Assembly (NCBI RefSeq): GCF_000427445.1
Contig: NZ_KE386496.1
Span: 2,897,004-2,961,003, forward strand
Source: Methylocapsa acidiphila B2
GTDB taxonomy: Bacteria > Pseudomonadota > Alphaproteobacteria > Rhizobiales > Beijerinckiaceae
Direction: 5' to 3'
Length of the DNA: 64,000 nt
In this document: one piece after another, positions 18,768-28,599 of the stretch
Numbering within the stretch: the first letter of the stretch is position 1
Layout of the letters: the number at the start of each line of letters is the position of its first letter
Position numbers and translations under genes: made by a program
Notes under the pieces: model-generated
The model's database searches: none
Seen by the model: the letters and a program-made list of their open reading frames with translations, nothing else
Told to the model about the DNA's origin: nothing

Positions 18768-19508
18768 ATGAACGGAGAGCGAGACGAGTTCGCCAAGCCT
18801 TTCGTGCTGGCGCATGGATCCTGGCATGGCGGCTGGTGCTGGCGGCGCGTCGCCGATCGGCTGGAGGCCGCCGGGCGCCGGGTCTTTGCGCCGAGCTATA
18901 CGGGAATGGGCGATCGCGTCCATCTCCTGAACAAGAACATTTCGATCGATACTTTCGTGCAAGATCTCGTCGAGGTCTTCGTGGCGGAGGAGCTGACTGG
19001 GGCCGTGCTTGTCGGGCATAGTTTTGGCGGCGTCCCGATCACCGGAGTCGCCGACCGAATCCCCGAGCGCATCGCCCATCTCGTCTATCTCGACGCCATC
19101 GTGCCGGAGAGCGGCGAGAGCGCCTTTTCGACCCTTCCGGCCGGGGAGGCCGAGCGGCGCATCACCAGCGCTCAAGAAGCGAATGGCGGCGTCGCGGTCC
19201 CGGCGCCCGCCATTCTGCCGGCCGCCTTTGGCCTCGCGAAAGGGACCCCTGAGTATGATTGGGTGGCGCGGCGGCTGACCGCTCATCCGCTCGGCGCCTA
19301 TACGCGCCCGCTTATGCTGCGCGGCCCGACCGGGAACGATCTTCCGCGCACCTATGTCTATTGCGGGAGCCCTCCACATCCTTACATGGCGCCGTCGCAG
19401 GCCCGCGTGCGAGCCGCCGCCGGCTGGGACTGGGTCGAGCTTTTAGCGCCGCATGAGGCGATGATCACCCATCCCGACGAAGTGGCGCGAATTCTCCTCG
19501 GCCTTTAG
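18768..19508 (+). CDS. Alpha/beta-fold hydrolase
   Basis: About 246 residues. The oxyanion-hole motif is HGSWHGGWCW (about residues 14-23) and the nucleophile elbow is GHSFGG with Ser near residue 85. The catalytic Asp is probably in YLDAIVP or further on, and the catalytic His in APHEAM near the end. These are the features of the esterase/salicylate-esterase-like branch. An upstream ATG at 18729 is possible, but the segment before 18768 is not domain-like. It follows the ABC gene by about 70 bases and may be part of the same unit. Substrate unknown. Confidence 0.85.
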   Translation: MNGERDEFAKPFVLAHGSWHGGWCWRRVADRLEAAGRRVFAPSYTGMGDRVHLLNKNISIDTFVQDLVEVFVAEELTGAVLVGHSFGGVPITGVADRIPERIAHLVYLDAIVPESGESAFSTLPAGEAERRITSAQEANGGVAVPAPAILPAAFGLAKGTPEYDWVARRLTAHPLGAYTRPLMLRGPTGNDLPRTYVYCGSPPHPYMAPSQARVRAAAGWDWVELLAPHEAMITHPDEVARILLGL

Positions 19509-19758
19509 CTTCGTTTGGCGTCTCGCTTTGGCCGCCGTGCGGCCGCGCCGAGCGCGCCGATCGGTTCAGGCCAGCGTCGGCCAGACATATTTTACTTGCC
19601 AGCCTCTCGAAATCACGACAATGGATTTTGCTTGAAGCGCGGGCGCCGCGAGAAGGCGATGCGCTTCGACCGTGACATAAGGGAAGTGGGGGCGTGATTG
19701 CTCGCGGCGGTCGCGAGCCTGTTCAGGCCGGGGCGCGTCCGGGGGCGAGGAGCAGACC

Positions 19759-20427
19759 ATGACGATGAACCACCCCTATGCCGGGCCGGACGAATTGCCC
19801 TCCGCGTTCCCGATTTTTCCGCTCGCCAAGGCGCTGCTGCTGCCGCGCGGCCAGCTGCCGCTCAATATTTTCGAGCCGCGCTATCTCGCCATGATCGAGA
19901 ATGTGATCAAGGGGGAGCGGATTATCGGCATGATCCAGCCGGATCCTACGGCGACCGAGTCTTCCGTAGGGCCGGCGCTGTTTCCGGTCGGCTGCGCCGG
20001 CCGCCTCACCCAATTCGCCGAAAGCGGCGACGGACGTTATCTCATCACCTTGACCGGCGTAGCGCGTTTCCAGCTCGTCGAAGAGATCGAGGCCGGCACG
20101 CCCTATCGCCAGGCCCGCGCCGATTTCAGTCCTTTCCTGGTCGATTTCAGTCCTCGTGCGGGGGAGGATCTCGTCGACCGTGACGGGGTGCTGCGCGCCT
20201 TGCGGGAATTCGCCGAGACGAATAATCTTCAAATCGACTGGAGCAGCATTCACGAGGCGCCCAATGAAGCGCTTGTGAACGCGCTTTCGATGATGAGCCC
20301 TTTTGGGACGCGGGAAAAGCAGGCGCTTCTCGAAGCGGGCGACCTGAAGCGCCGCGCCGATGTTCTCGTCGCGATCACCGAGTTTGAACTCGCGCGCGGG
20401 AAAGGCGCAGCTTCGCCTTTGCAATAG
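19759..20427 (+). CDS. LON substrate-binding-domain protein
   Basis: 222 residues. It has only the LON N-terminal domain: FPIFPLAKALLLPRGQLPLNIFEPRYLAMI, here seen as LPLNIFEPRY at about residue 33, and IGMIQP at about 56. No AAA+ or protease domain is present, so it is the stand-alone LonN-like type common in alphaproteobacteria, of uncertain function, possibly substrate recognition or a protein chaperone. A GGGCGAGGAG RBS precedes the ATG. The Trm112-like gene follows 79 bases later and the pair is usually conserved. Confidence 0.92.
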   Translation: MTMNHPYAGPDELPSAFPIFPLAKALLLPRGQLPLNIFEPRYLAMIENVIKGERIIGMIQPDPTATESSVGPALFPVGCAGRLTQFAESGDGRYLITLTGVARFQLVEEIEAGTPYRQARADFSPFLVDFSPRAGEDLVDRDGVLRALREFAETNNLQIDWSSIHEAPNEALVNALSMMSPFGTREKQALLEAGDLKRRADVLVAITEFELARGKGAASPLQ

Positions 20428-20506
20428 CCTATCAAAATGCGCGCGGGCGCTTCCAAACCGCAATTCCAAACAATGAACGACAACCACGACCATGAGGGAG
20501 AAGGCG

Positions 20507-20728
20507 ATGGTGGACAGAACCCAAAAGACCAGCGGCAAGACGGCGCCCGAACCGTCGCGGATCGACCCGCGGCTGCTCGAGATCCTCGTTTGCCCCCGCA
20601 CCAAGACGACGCTCGAATATGATGCGCAAAAGCAGGAATTGATCTCGCGCGCGGCGCGGCTCGCCTATCCGATCCGCGACGGCATCCCGATCATGTTGCC
20701 CGACGAGGCGCGTCCTCTCGAGGACTGA
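20507..20728 (+). CDS. Trm112-family small zinc-ribbon-like protein
   Basis: About 73 residues. The core [13 protein letters not shown] and the later [18 protein letters not shown] match bacterial Trm112/UPF0434 proteins. The canonical four Cys are mostly missing: only the CP of the first pair remains, so it may not bind zinc. In archaea and eukaryotes Trm112 activates methyltransferases; the bacterial role is not settled. The ATG at 20507 has a GGGAGAAGG RBS; an in-frame ATG five codons upstream is also possible. It ends 39 bases before a strong terminator. Confidence 0.88.
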   Translation: MVDRTQKTSGKTAPEPSRIDPRLLEILVCPRTKTTLEYDAQKQELISRAARLAYPIRDGIPIMLPDEARPLED

Positions 20729-20766
20729 GGCGTCCCCGCATCCTTTCAAGCCTACGCCCAGATTTA

Positions 20767-20797
20767 CGCCGCGATGTCTTAGTCGCGGCGTTTTTTG
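20767..20797 (+). terminator. Rho-independent terminator after the Trm112-like gene
   Basis: An 8-bp perfect GC-rich stem, CGCCGCGA (20767-20774) with TCGCGGCG (20783-20790), an 8-base loop and a run of six T. It closes the LonN-Trm112 transcription unit. Confidence 0.88.
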
Positions 20798-20940
20798 TTT
20801 CGTATGATGAAAAATCATATTTCCTTGACGCCGAATGATGTCGGTTCATTCTGAGCCGCGGCCGTGAGACGCGTTAACGGACTCGATTCGACTCGTCAGG
20901 CCGCCTCACAAGACGAAACCGCTCATTCGACCGGGAGGAA

Positions 20941-22029
20941 ATGATGATCCAAACATTCGCCAAGGCGGTCTTGGCCGCGGCTCTGGCTTTCGCCTCGCCG
21001 GCTCAAGCCTGCACCGGCATACGCCTCGTCGCCAAGGACGGCGGAGTCGCGCCCGGCCGCACCTTGGAATTCGGCGTCGATCTCGAATCGGACGTCATCA
21101 TCATCCCGAAGGGAACGGCGATCACGGGCTCGACGCCCGACGGCGGCAAAGGGATCGCCTATACGACCAAATTTGGCGCGGTCGGCGCCAATGGGGCCGG
21201 GTTGCCCGACATTATCGATGGGATCAACGATCAGGGTCTTTATGTCGGGCTCTTCTACTTTCCGGGCTATGGCTCCTTCGCCGAGACGACCAAGGAGAAC
21301 GCTGCGCGCGCCCTCGCCCCTTACGAATATGGCACATGGCTTCTCGGCAATTTCGCCAGCGTGGACGAGGTCAAGGCGAATTTCGAAAAGGTCGTCGTTG
21401 TTCCCGTCGTCGTCGATGCGATCAAGGAGGCGCCGCCGGTCCATTTCGTCATCCATGACCGCAGCGGCAAGTCCGTGGTCATCGAGCCGGCCGATCATGG
21501 GCTCAAGATCTACGACAATCCGCTTGGGGTCTTGACCAATGCGCCGACCTTTGATTGGCATATGACCAATCTTCGCAATTACATTAATTTGACCGCCACC
21601 AATGTTCCGCCGGTGGATTTGTCGGGCCTCAAGCTCGCACAGTTCGGTCAAGGCAGCGGCATGCGCGGCCTTCCGGGGGATTTCACACCGCCCTCCCGCC
21701 TCGCGCGCGCGGTCGCCTTCTCCCAGGCGGCGCCACAGCCGCAAACCGCGCCCGAGGCGGTTCTTCAGGTCTTCCATATCCTGAACAATTTCGACATTCC
21801 CTACGGCGCCGTGCGCGACGCGCATGACGGCCTCAAGCATGCCGATTATACGCTATGGACCAGCGCGGCCGACTTGAAAAATTTGAAATGGTATTTCAAG
21901 ACCTTCAACGATCAGTCGATTCGCAGCGTCGATCTTGGGACCGCCGTCGCGGCGGCCAAGGGCAAGATCAGATATATCAAGATGGATTCGAAACAGCCTG
22001 TGCGCGATGTCTCGAAGGACTTGAAGTAG
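20941..22029 (+). CDS. Periplasmic linear-amide C-N hydrolase (choloylglycine/penicillin-V acylase family)
   Basis: 362 residues. A signal peptide ends at AQA, leaving Cys 24 (ACTGIRL) as the N-terminal nucleophile of an Ntn hydrolase, which is how this family is activated. A conserved Arg follows in GRTLEFG, and the Asp, Asn and Arg of the family are likely in the GLYVGLFYFPGYG and later regions. Members cleave bile salts, penicillin V or acyl-homoserine lactones; secreted Gram-negative ones are often AHL acylases, but the substrate cannot be read here. A GGGAGGAA RBS fits the first ATG. The next gene begins 37 bases downstream. Confidence 0.88.
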   Translation: MMIQTFAKAVLAAALAFASPAQACTGIRLVAKDGGVAPGRTLEFGVDLESDVIIIPKGTAITGSTPDGGKGIAYTTKFGAVGANGAGLPDIIDGINDQGLYVGLFYFPGYGSFAETTKENAARALAPYEYGTWLLGNFASVDEVKANFEKVVVVPVVVDAIKEAPPVHFVIHDRSGKSVVIEPADHGLKIYDNPLGVLTNAPTFDWHMTNLRNYINLTATNVPPVDLSGLKLAQFGQGSGMRGLPGDFTPPSRLARAVAFSQAAPQPQTAPEAVLQVFHILNNFDIPYGAVRDAHDGLKHADYTLWTSAADLKNLKWYFKTFNDQSIRSVDLGTAVAAAKGKIRYIKMDSKQPVRDVSKDLK

Positions 22030-22066
22030 TCCTTCGCCTTCGCGGCGACGGCGGAGGGAGCGTCCC

Positions 22067-22744
22067 GTGAAAACCAAGGTATGGATTGCGATCGGGGCGG
22101 AGTTCGTCATTCTCGCCGCGCTCCTGTTCGGCGGCGCGGGAACGCTGGCCTGGCGCGCCGCCTGGTATTTCCTCATTCTGTTCTTCGGCGCAGCCATACT
22201 GGCGACGCAAAAGATCGCGCAGGATCATCCGGACCTGCTCGACGAAAGGCTTAAATTGCCGTTCCAGCCCGACCAGCCGCGTTGGGACAAGATCTTTCTC
22301 GCAACCTTCCTCTCTCTCTTCATCATCTGGTTCCCCGTGATGGGACTCGACGCCGTCCGCTTCCGCTGGTCGGTCATGCCGGATTGGCTTCCCTGGATCG
22401 GCGCGGATGGCGTCGCCATCGCCATGTGGATCAGCTTTCGTGCCTTCCAGGCGAACCCTTTCGCCGCCAGCGTCGTGCGAATCCAAACCGAACGCGGCCA
22501 CAGGCTGATCTCGACCGGCCCCTATTCCTATGTCCGGCATCCGCTTTACGCCGCCGCGCTCCTTTTCCTCCCCTCGATCGCCTTGATGCTCGGCTCCTGG
22601 GTCGGCCTCGTCATGACGATCCCGATGATCGGCGCCCTGGTCGTCCGCACCATTCTGGAAGATCGCGAACTCCATCGCGCCTTGTTCGGCTATGAGGCCT
22701 ACGCCCGCCACGTTCGTTTCCGCCTCCTTCCCTTCATTTGGTGA
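22067..22744 (+). CDS. Membrane methyltransferase, isoprenylcysteine/phospholipid methyltransferase family
   Basis: 225 residues with five membrane helices, among them IGAEFVILAALLFGGAG, YFLILFFGAAILA and VGLVMTIPMIGALV. The C-terminal GPYSYVRHPLYAAAL and the later LEDREL and YEAYARHVRFRLLPF are the SAM-binding signatures of the ICMT/PEMT fold. It probably methylates a small lipid or prenyl-like substrate within the membrane. The GTG start is preceded by a GGAGGGAG-like RBS. It follows the Ntn hydrolase closely and may be co-transcribed. Confidence 0.88.
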   Translation: MKTKVWIAIGAEFVILAALLFGGAGTLAWRAAWYFLILFFGAAILATQKIAQDHPDLLDERLKLPFQPDQPRWDKIFLATFLSLFIIWFPVMGLDAVRFRWSVMPDWLPWIGADGVAIAMWISFRAFQANPFAASVVRIQTERGHRLISTGPYSYVRHPLYAAALLFLPSIALMLGSWVGLVMTIPMIGALVVRTILEDRELHRALFGYEAYARHVRFRLLPFIW

Positions 22745-22843
22745 GTTCGACTCTCGACTGGCGAGCCTTGCGCGAAATAGGCGACTTGACGCGCCGCTTC
22801 GCGTCGGCCACGTCAGGGCTCCGTAGCGCAACCCCGTCCCGCC

Positions 22844-23710
22844 ATGTCCCGCGCCGTCTCCGATCTTCTGAGCATTCTCGATCTCGAAAAGATCGAGGAA
22901 AACATCTTTCGCGGGCGCAGCCCCCAGGTCGGCTGGCAGCGCGTCTTCGGCGGCCTCGTGATCGCTCAGGCGCTCGTCGCCTCGGCCCGCACGGTCGAAG
23001 GCCGCGCGCCGCATTCGCTGCACGCCTATTTTCTTCTGCCCGGCGATCCCTCCGCGCCCATCGTCTATGAGGTCGACCGATTGCGCGACGGCAAGAGTTT
23101 CGCCACCCGTCGCTGCAACGCGATCCAGCATGGCCGGGCGATCTTTTCGCTCTCCGCCTCGTTTCAAATTGAGGAGCAAGGCTTCGAGCATGCGGTCCCC
23201 ATGCCGGCCGTTCCCGAACCCGAGGCCTTGCCGAGCGAAGCCGACATGCTGGAGCGCTTCGGCGCCCTCATGCCGGAGCCTATTCGGCGCTGGTTCGCGC
23301 AGGAGCGCCCGATCGAGGCCCGTCCTGTCGACCTCGCCCGCTACGTTCGGCACGCGGCCGGGGCGCCGGAGCAAATGGTCTGGTTGCGTGCGACGGGGAG
23401 GCTCCCCGACGATCCGGCGATCCATCGCGCCGTGCTCGCCTATCTTTCCGACATGACTCTGCTCGACACCGCGCTGATCGCGCATGGCCGCACTGTGTTC
23501 GATACGGACATCCAGATCGCGAGCCTCGATCACGCGCTCTGGTTTCATCGGCCGTTTCGCGCCGACGAATGGCTCCTCTACGCGCAGGACAGCCCGAATA
23601 CCGGAGGGGCCCGCGGTTTTACGCGGGGGCTGATCTACGCTCACGACGGTCGTCTCGTCGCCTCGGTGGTCCAAGAAGGGCTGATCCGCGGCGCGCATCC
23701 GCAGAGATAG
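22844..23710 (+). CDS. tesB: Acyl-CoA thioesterase II
   Basis: 288 residues with a double hot-dog fold. The N-terminal half has IFRGRSPQVGWQRVFGG and the C-terminal half DHALWFHRPFRADEWLL, the TesB signature with the catalytic Asp and the Thr/Gln contacts expected near SDMTLLDTAL. The enzyme hydrolyses medium- and long-chain acyl-CoA in the cytosol. It lies 99 bases after the methyltransferase gene on the same strand. The identification is firm from length and motifs. Confidence 0.94.
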   Translation: MSRAVSDLLSILDLEKIEENIFRGRSPQVGWQRVFGGLVIAQALVASARTVEGRAPHSLHAYFLLPGDPSAPIVYEVDRLRDGKSFATRRCNAIQHGRAIFSLSASFQIEEQGFEHAVPMPAVPEPEALPSEADMLERFGALMPEPIRRWFAQERPIEARPVDLARYVRHAAGAPEQMVWLRATGRLPDDPAIHRAVLAYLSDMTLLDTALIAHGRTVFDTDIQIASLDHALWFHRPFRADEWLLYAQDSPNTGGARGFTRGLIYAHDGRLVASVVQEGLIRGAHPQR

Positions 23711-24629
<919 letters not shown>

Positions 24630-24662
24630 GCCTTCGTTTTTCAAGACCCGCAGGAGTTTGAA

Positions 24663-26207
24663 ATGAAAATCGCTTCACCTCCGCCGACCGCGCTTCGGGC
24701 GTTCGGCCTCGGACTGCTTCTGGCGTGCGGCGCTGTGGGATTGGCCCATGCCGAAGCCGCCGCGCCGACTCCGAACAAGGGCGACACGGCCTGGATGCTC
24801 GTCTCCACCGCGCTCGTCCTGATGATGTCCATTCCGGGCCTCGCGCTTTTCTACGGCGGCTTGGTGCGCACCAAGAATATGTTGTCGGTGCTGTCGCAAG
24901 TCTTTGCGATCGTCGCGCTCGTTTCGATTATTTGGGTTATTTATGGTTATTCTCTCGCCTTTACCGAAGGCAGCTCCGAGGCGCTGCCTTATACGGACGG
25001 CGACAACGCCCCGCTCGCCTTCCTGGCCGGCATTCAATGGAACAATCTGGTCGGCGGCCTCGACCGCCTCTTCCTGAAAGGGCTGACCCCGGATTCGACA
25101 TCGGCCACTTTCTCCAACGGCGTCGTCATTCCTGAATATGTCTACATGGCGTTTCAGATGACCTTCGCCTGCATCACGCCGGCCCTGATCGTCGGCGCTT
25201 TCGCCGAACGCATTAAATTCTCGGCGTTGCTTATCTTCATCCTGCTGTGGGTGACCTTCATCTATTTCCCGATCGCTCACGCCGTTTGGTATTGGGCGGG
25301 CCCGGATGCGCTCGGCGACGCCGCCAAGGCCGTAGCCAGCGCCGTGGACGAAGCGGCCAAGGCCGAGGCTCAAACGAAGCTCGAGGCGGTTCAGGCCAAC
25401 GCCGGCTATTTCAATAAATTGGGCGCGCTCGACTTCGCCGGCGGCACCGTCGTCCATATCAACGCAGGCATCGCCGGCCTCGTCGGGGCCCTGATCATCG
25501 GCCGCCGCATCGGCTATCCTCGCGAGATCGAGCCGCCGCATTCTCTGACATTGTCCATGGTCGGCGCCGCCCTGCTGTGGGTCGGCTGGTTCGGCTTCAA
25601 CGCCGGCTCGAACCTCGAAGCGAATGGAACGACTGCGCTGGCCTTCGTCAACACCTTTGTGGCGACCTCTGCGGCCACGCTCGGCTGGCTGTTCGCGGAA
25701 TGGATCACCAAGGGCAAGCCCTCGCTTCTCGGCATGATCTCGGGCGCCGTCGCAGGACTCGTCGCCATCACGCCGGCGTCCGGCTACGCGGGTCCGATGG
25801 GTTCGATCGTGCTCGGCTTCGCGGCGGCCATCGTATGCTATTTCTTCGTGGCTTATGTGAAGAAATGGGTCGGCTATGACGACGCCCTCGACGTGTTCGG
25901 CGTCCATTGCATTGGCGGCATAATCGGCGCGATTGGCACTGGCATCGTCGTCGCTCCCGTCCTGGGCGGCGTCGGTCTCACCGACTATACGCTGAAGCCC
26001 GGCTCGGCGGCTCCCGGCGACTACGACATGCAGACCCAGGTGCTGATCCAGGCCAAGGTGGTGCTCTTCACCCTTCTTTGGTCGGGTCTGGGATCCGCGA
26101 TCCTCTACAAGTTCGTCGATATATTCGTCGGCTTGCGGGTCCGGAAGGACGCTGAGCTCGAAGGGCTCGACATCGCGGAGCATGGCGAGCGCGCCTATAA
26201 TCCTTGA
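24663..26207 (+). CDS. amtB: Ammonium transporter AmtB
   Basis: 514 residues: a cleaved signal peptide-like start and eleven membrane helices. The family signatures are present: DTAWMLVSTALVLMMSIPGLALFYGGLVR (first part visible as ALFYGG), DFAGGTVVHINAG with one of the twin pore His, and FGVHCIGGIIG with the other. A charged, Ala-rich insertion (about residues 218-250) lengthens a loop relative to Escherichia coli AmtB. It is coupled to GlnK, which blocks it by its T-loop. A 13-bp stem terminator lies 120 bases after the stop. Confidence 0.96.
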   Translation: MKIASPPPTALRAFGLGLLLACGAVGLAHAEAAAPTPNKGDTAWMLVSTALVLMMSIPGLALFYGGLVRTKNMLSVLSQVFAIVALVSIIWVIYGYSLAFTEGSSEALPYTDGDNAPLAFLAGIQWNNLVGGLDRLFLKGLTPDSTSATFSNGVVIPEYVYMAFQMTFACITPALIVGAFAERIKFSALLIFILLWVTFIYFPIAHAVWYWAGPDALGDAAKAVASAVDEAAKAEAQTKLEAVQANAGYFNKLGALDFAGGTVVHINAGIAGLVGALIIGRRIGYPREIEPPHSLTLSMVGAALLWVGWFGFNAGSNLEANGTTALAFVNTFVATSAATLGWLFAEWITKGKPSLLGMISGAVAGLVAITPASGYAGPMGSIVLGFAAAIVCYFFVAYVKKWVGYDDALDVFGVHCIGGIIGAIGTGIVVAPVLGGVGLTDYTLKPGSAAPGDYDMQTQVLIQAKVVLFTLLWSGLGSAILYKFVDIFVGLRVRKDAELEGLDIAEHGERAYNP

Positions 26208-26840
26208 GCCGATCAGGGTCCGCGCGGCCTCTTGGAGCGGGATCTCATGCGGCGGCTGCGCCGCGTGAGCGCGCTTCATAGAAAGCCGGGACTCGATAGG
26301 GAAATCGGCGAAGCTTTCCCATGACAAATAAAGCCGGGTCGAATTGACCCGGCTTTATTTTCGAGCGGAGCCTGCTTCAATTCGGGACGTCGAAGGCGAG
26401 CTGTTCGCAAAACCTCGTCTGCGCCGCGGCGTCGAGCTCGTCTTCGGGCGCGCCCGCCACAACAGGCGACTCATGGGTTTCGGCTGCGGGAGTCATCTGT
26501 TCGACAAACTATTAGAGCAAACGGATTGGCGCCGCCGCCAGTTGCGACGGCGGCTTGATGGTGCGGTTTTAACGGGATGATCTCGGCTTCGATCCGGATC
26601 AGCCTGAAGGCATAATTGGAGATGCGCCGGCCTATAATGGCTGGACGGCCCTTCCGAGTGCGCCTGAGCGCGCCTGGCTGGCTCCGGCTTTCTTGCCGCG
26701 GCCAAAAAAAGGGCGATATGATGTTTCAGATCGCGGGGACGCGCTAAGTCCGCATCCATGGCCCGCGGCGCAGGCGCGATTGTTGATTCGCCTTGTTGAA
26801 ACGGGTCGTTTGCGCCGGCTGCTTATTTTCGGGGTATGGC
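26208..26840. other. Intergenic region between amtB and pgi
   Basis: About 630 bases without a credible gene. It holds the amtB terminator at 26328-26362. Beyond that there is a small GC-rich hairpin near 26531-26554 (GCCGCCG with CGGCGGC) of no clear role. Nothing else is seen. Confidence 0.6.
26328..26362 (+). terminator. Rho-independent terminator of glnK-amtB
   Basis: A perfect 13-bp stem, ATAAAGCCGGGTC (26328-26340) with GACCCGGCTTTAT (26346-26358), a GAATT loop and a following T run. The flanking A/T base pairs also give a T-rich end on the other strand, so it could work in both directions. Confidence 0.9.
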
Positions 26841-28487
26841 ATGGTTCGTGGTGAGGTGGCGCGGGCTTTGGCCGCGCTCGCGGCGCATCGGGTTGAGATC
26901 GAAGGACAGTCCATCTCGGACCTGTTTCGCGACGATCCGCAAAGGTTCGAGCGTTTCCATATCGAGCTCGACGATATTCTCTTCGATTTCTCGAAGCATC
27001 GGCTGACCGAGACGACGCTCCGGCTTTTACTCGATCTCGCCCGCGCCGCGGACGTCGAAGCGCGCCGCGCGGCGCTTTTCGCCGGCGAGCCCGTCAATAC
27101 GACCGAGCATCGCCCGGCCATGCATATGGCGCTGCGCAATCTGACCGATCGGCCGATGTATGCAGGCGGCCAGGACGTCATGCCGGAAGTCTTGGCCGAA
27201 AGACTGAGAATGGAGGCTTTCGCCGAAGCCGTGCGCAAAGGCGAGGCGAAAGCGGCGAATGGCGCGCGGTTCACCGATATCGTTAATTTCGGCATCGGGG
27301 GCTCGGACCTTGGCCCGGCCATGGCGGCCCGCGCGCTCGCGCCCTTCGTCGCCGATCATCTGAGCCTGCATTTCGTCGCCAATGTCGACGGCGCCGATCT
27401 CGGCGATCTTCTCAAGCGGCTTCCGCTCGAAACGACCTTATTCGTCGTCTGCTCCAAGACTTTCACGACGCTCGAGACGATGACCAACGCCGCGACCGCG
27501 CGGCGGCGCGTCGCCGAAGCTCTCGGGGAGGAGGCGGTCGCGGATCATTTCTGCGCGGTTTCGACCCATCTCGACAAGATCGCGGCTTTCGGCATCAGAA
27601 GCGACCGGATTTTCGGCTTTTGGGATTGGGTCGGCGGGCGCTATTCGATTTGGTCGTCGATCGGCCTGACGCTGGCGATCGGGATCGGCGCCGAGAAATT
27701 TGAGAAATTTCTGCTCGGCGGTCAGGACATAGACGCCCATTTCACCAGCGCCCCGCTCGATCGCAACGCGCCGGTGCTGATGGCTCTGCTCGGCGTTTGG
27801 TACCGCAATCTGTGGGGGTTCGCGACCCATGCGGTCATTCCCTATGACCAGCGCATGGCGCGTTTTCCCGCCTATTTGCAGCAGCTCGAGATGGAATCGA
27901 ACGGCAAATCGGTTGATCTTTCAGGCGGGTCTGCGAGCCTCGCCACCGCGCCGGTCATTTTTGGCGAGCCAGGCACCAATTGCCAGCATGCTTTCTTCCA
28001 GCTTTTGCATCAGGGGACGGACATCGTGCCGGTGGATTTTCTAGTGGCGGCACAGCCTTCAGGCGCCGATCTCGAGCATCATCAATTGCTCTTCGCCAAC
28101 TGCCTGGCGCAGAGTCAGGCCTTGATGCAGGGACGCTCTCTCGCGGAGGTTGTCGGCCGCCTCGAAGCCGAAAACATGAGCCCGGAGGCCATCGCCGCGC
28201 TTGCGCCGCATAAGGTTTTCGCCGGCAATCGGCCGTCGAGCACGTTTCTTTACAAGCGACTGTCGCCGCGCGTCCTCGGCCAACTGATCGCGCTCTATGA
28301 GCACAAGGTGTTCGTGCAGGGCGTGATCTGGAACATTAATTCGTTCGATCAATGGGGCGTCGAGCTTGGCAAGGAGCTCGCGGGCAAGCTCGCGCCCATC
28401 ATCGCCGATCGGGAAAGCTCCACTGAGGCTTTCGATCCATCGACCGCGGGCCTCATCGCCGCCGCGCGGCGGCGAAGCAAAAATTAA
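26841..28487 (+). CDS. pgi: Glucose-6-phosphate isomerase
   Basis: 548 residues, the normal length of the large bacterial enzyme. Recognisable motifs are FGIGGSDLGPAMAARAL (about residue 150), the VCSKTFTTLETM phosphate-binding loop (about 209), the WDWVGGRYSIWSSIG signature and the Glu in the QQLEMESNGKSV region. It interconverts glucose 6-phosphate and fructose 6-phosphate in the cytosol. I chose the ATG at 26841; a TTG 48 bases upstream is possible. It stands as a single gene, convergent to bacterioferritin. Confidence 0.95.
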   Translation: MVRGEVARALAALAAHRVEIEGQSISDLFRDDPQRFERFHIELDDILFDFSKHRLTETTLRLLLDLARAADVEARRAALFAGEPVNTTEHRPAMHMALRNLTDRPMYAGGQDVMPEVLAERLRMEAFAEAVRKGEAKAANGARFTDIVNFGIGGSDLGPAMAARALAPFVADHLSLHFVANVDGADLGDLLKRLPLETTLFVVCSKTFTTLETMTNAATARRRVAEALGEEAVADHFCAVSTHLDKIAAFGIRSDRIFGFWDWVGGRYSIWSSIGLTLAIGIGAEKFEKFLLGGQDIDAHFTSAPLDRNAPVLMALLGVWYRNLWGFATHAVIPYDQRMARFPAYLQQLEMESNGKSVDLSGGSASLATAPVIFGEPGTNCQHAFFQLLHQGTDIVPVDFLVAAQPSGADLEHHQLLFANCLAQSQALMQGRSLAEVVGRLEAENMSPEAIAALAPHKVFAGNRPSSTFLYKRLSPRVLGQLIALYEHKVFVQGVIWNINSFDQWGVELGKELAGKLAPIIADRESSTEAFDPSTAGLIAAARRRSKN

Positions 28488-28538
28488 CGCGGCCGCCACC
28501 AAAGCGCGGAAATGTTAGATTGATCTTTTAGATGCGAC

Positions 28539-28571
28539 AACGCCTCGCCGATGGTCCATCGGCGAGGCGTT
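28539..28571. terminator. Bidirectional terminator between pgi and bfr
   Basis: A near-perfect inverted repeat, AACGCCTCGCCGATGG (28539-28554) with CCATCGGCGAGGCGTT (28556-28571), lying between convergent pgi and bfr. The T tract is short on both sides, so its strength is uncertain, but the 16-bp stem and position support a terminator shared by both genes. Confidence 0.75.
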
Positions 28572-28599
28572 CTAATTTCGATAGCTTTCCTAAGACCGT

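Noticed and set aside
17100..19379. A 759-residue open frame on the minus strand over the ABC exporter and hydrolase genes
   Set aside because: It is antisense to well-supported genes, Arg/Gly/Asp-rich, and has no domain pattern; high-GC DNA produces long shadow frames.
24675..26327. A 550-residue minus-strand frame opposite amtB
   Set aside because: It is a low-complexity Asp/Glu/Arg-rich shadow of amtB.
26531..26554. A second terminator between amtB and pgi
   Set aside because: The 7-bp stem GCCGCCG/CGGCGGC has no T tract and no gene directly upstream.
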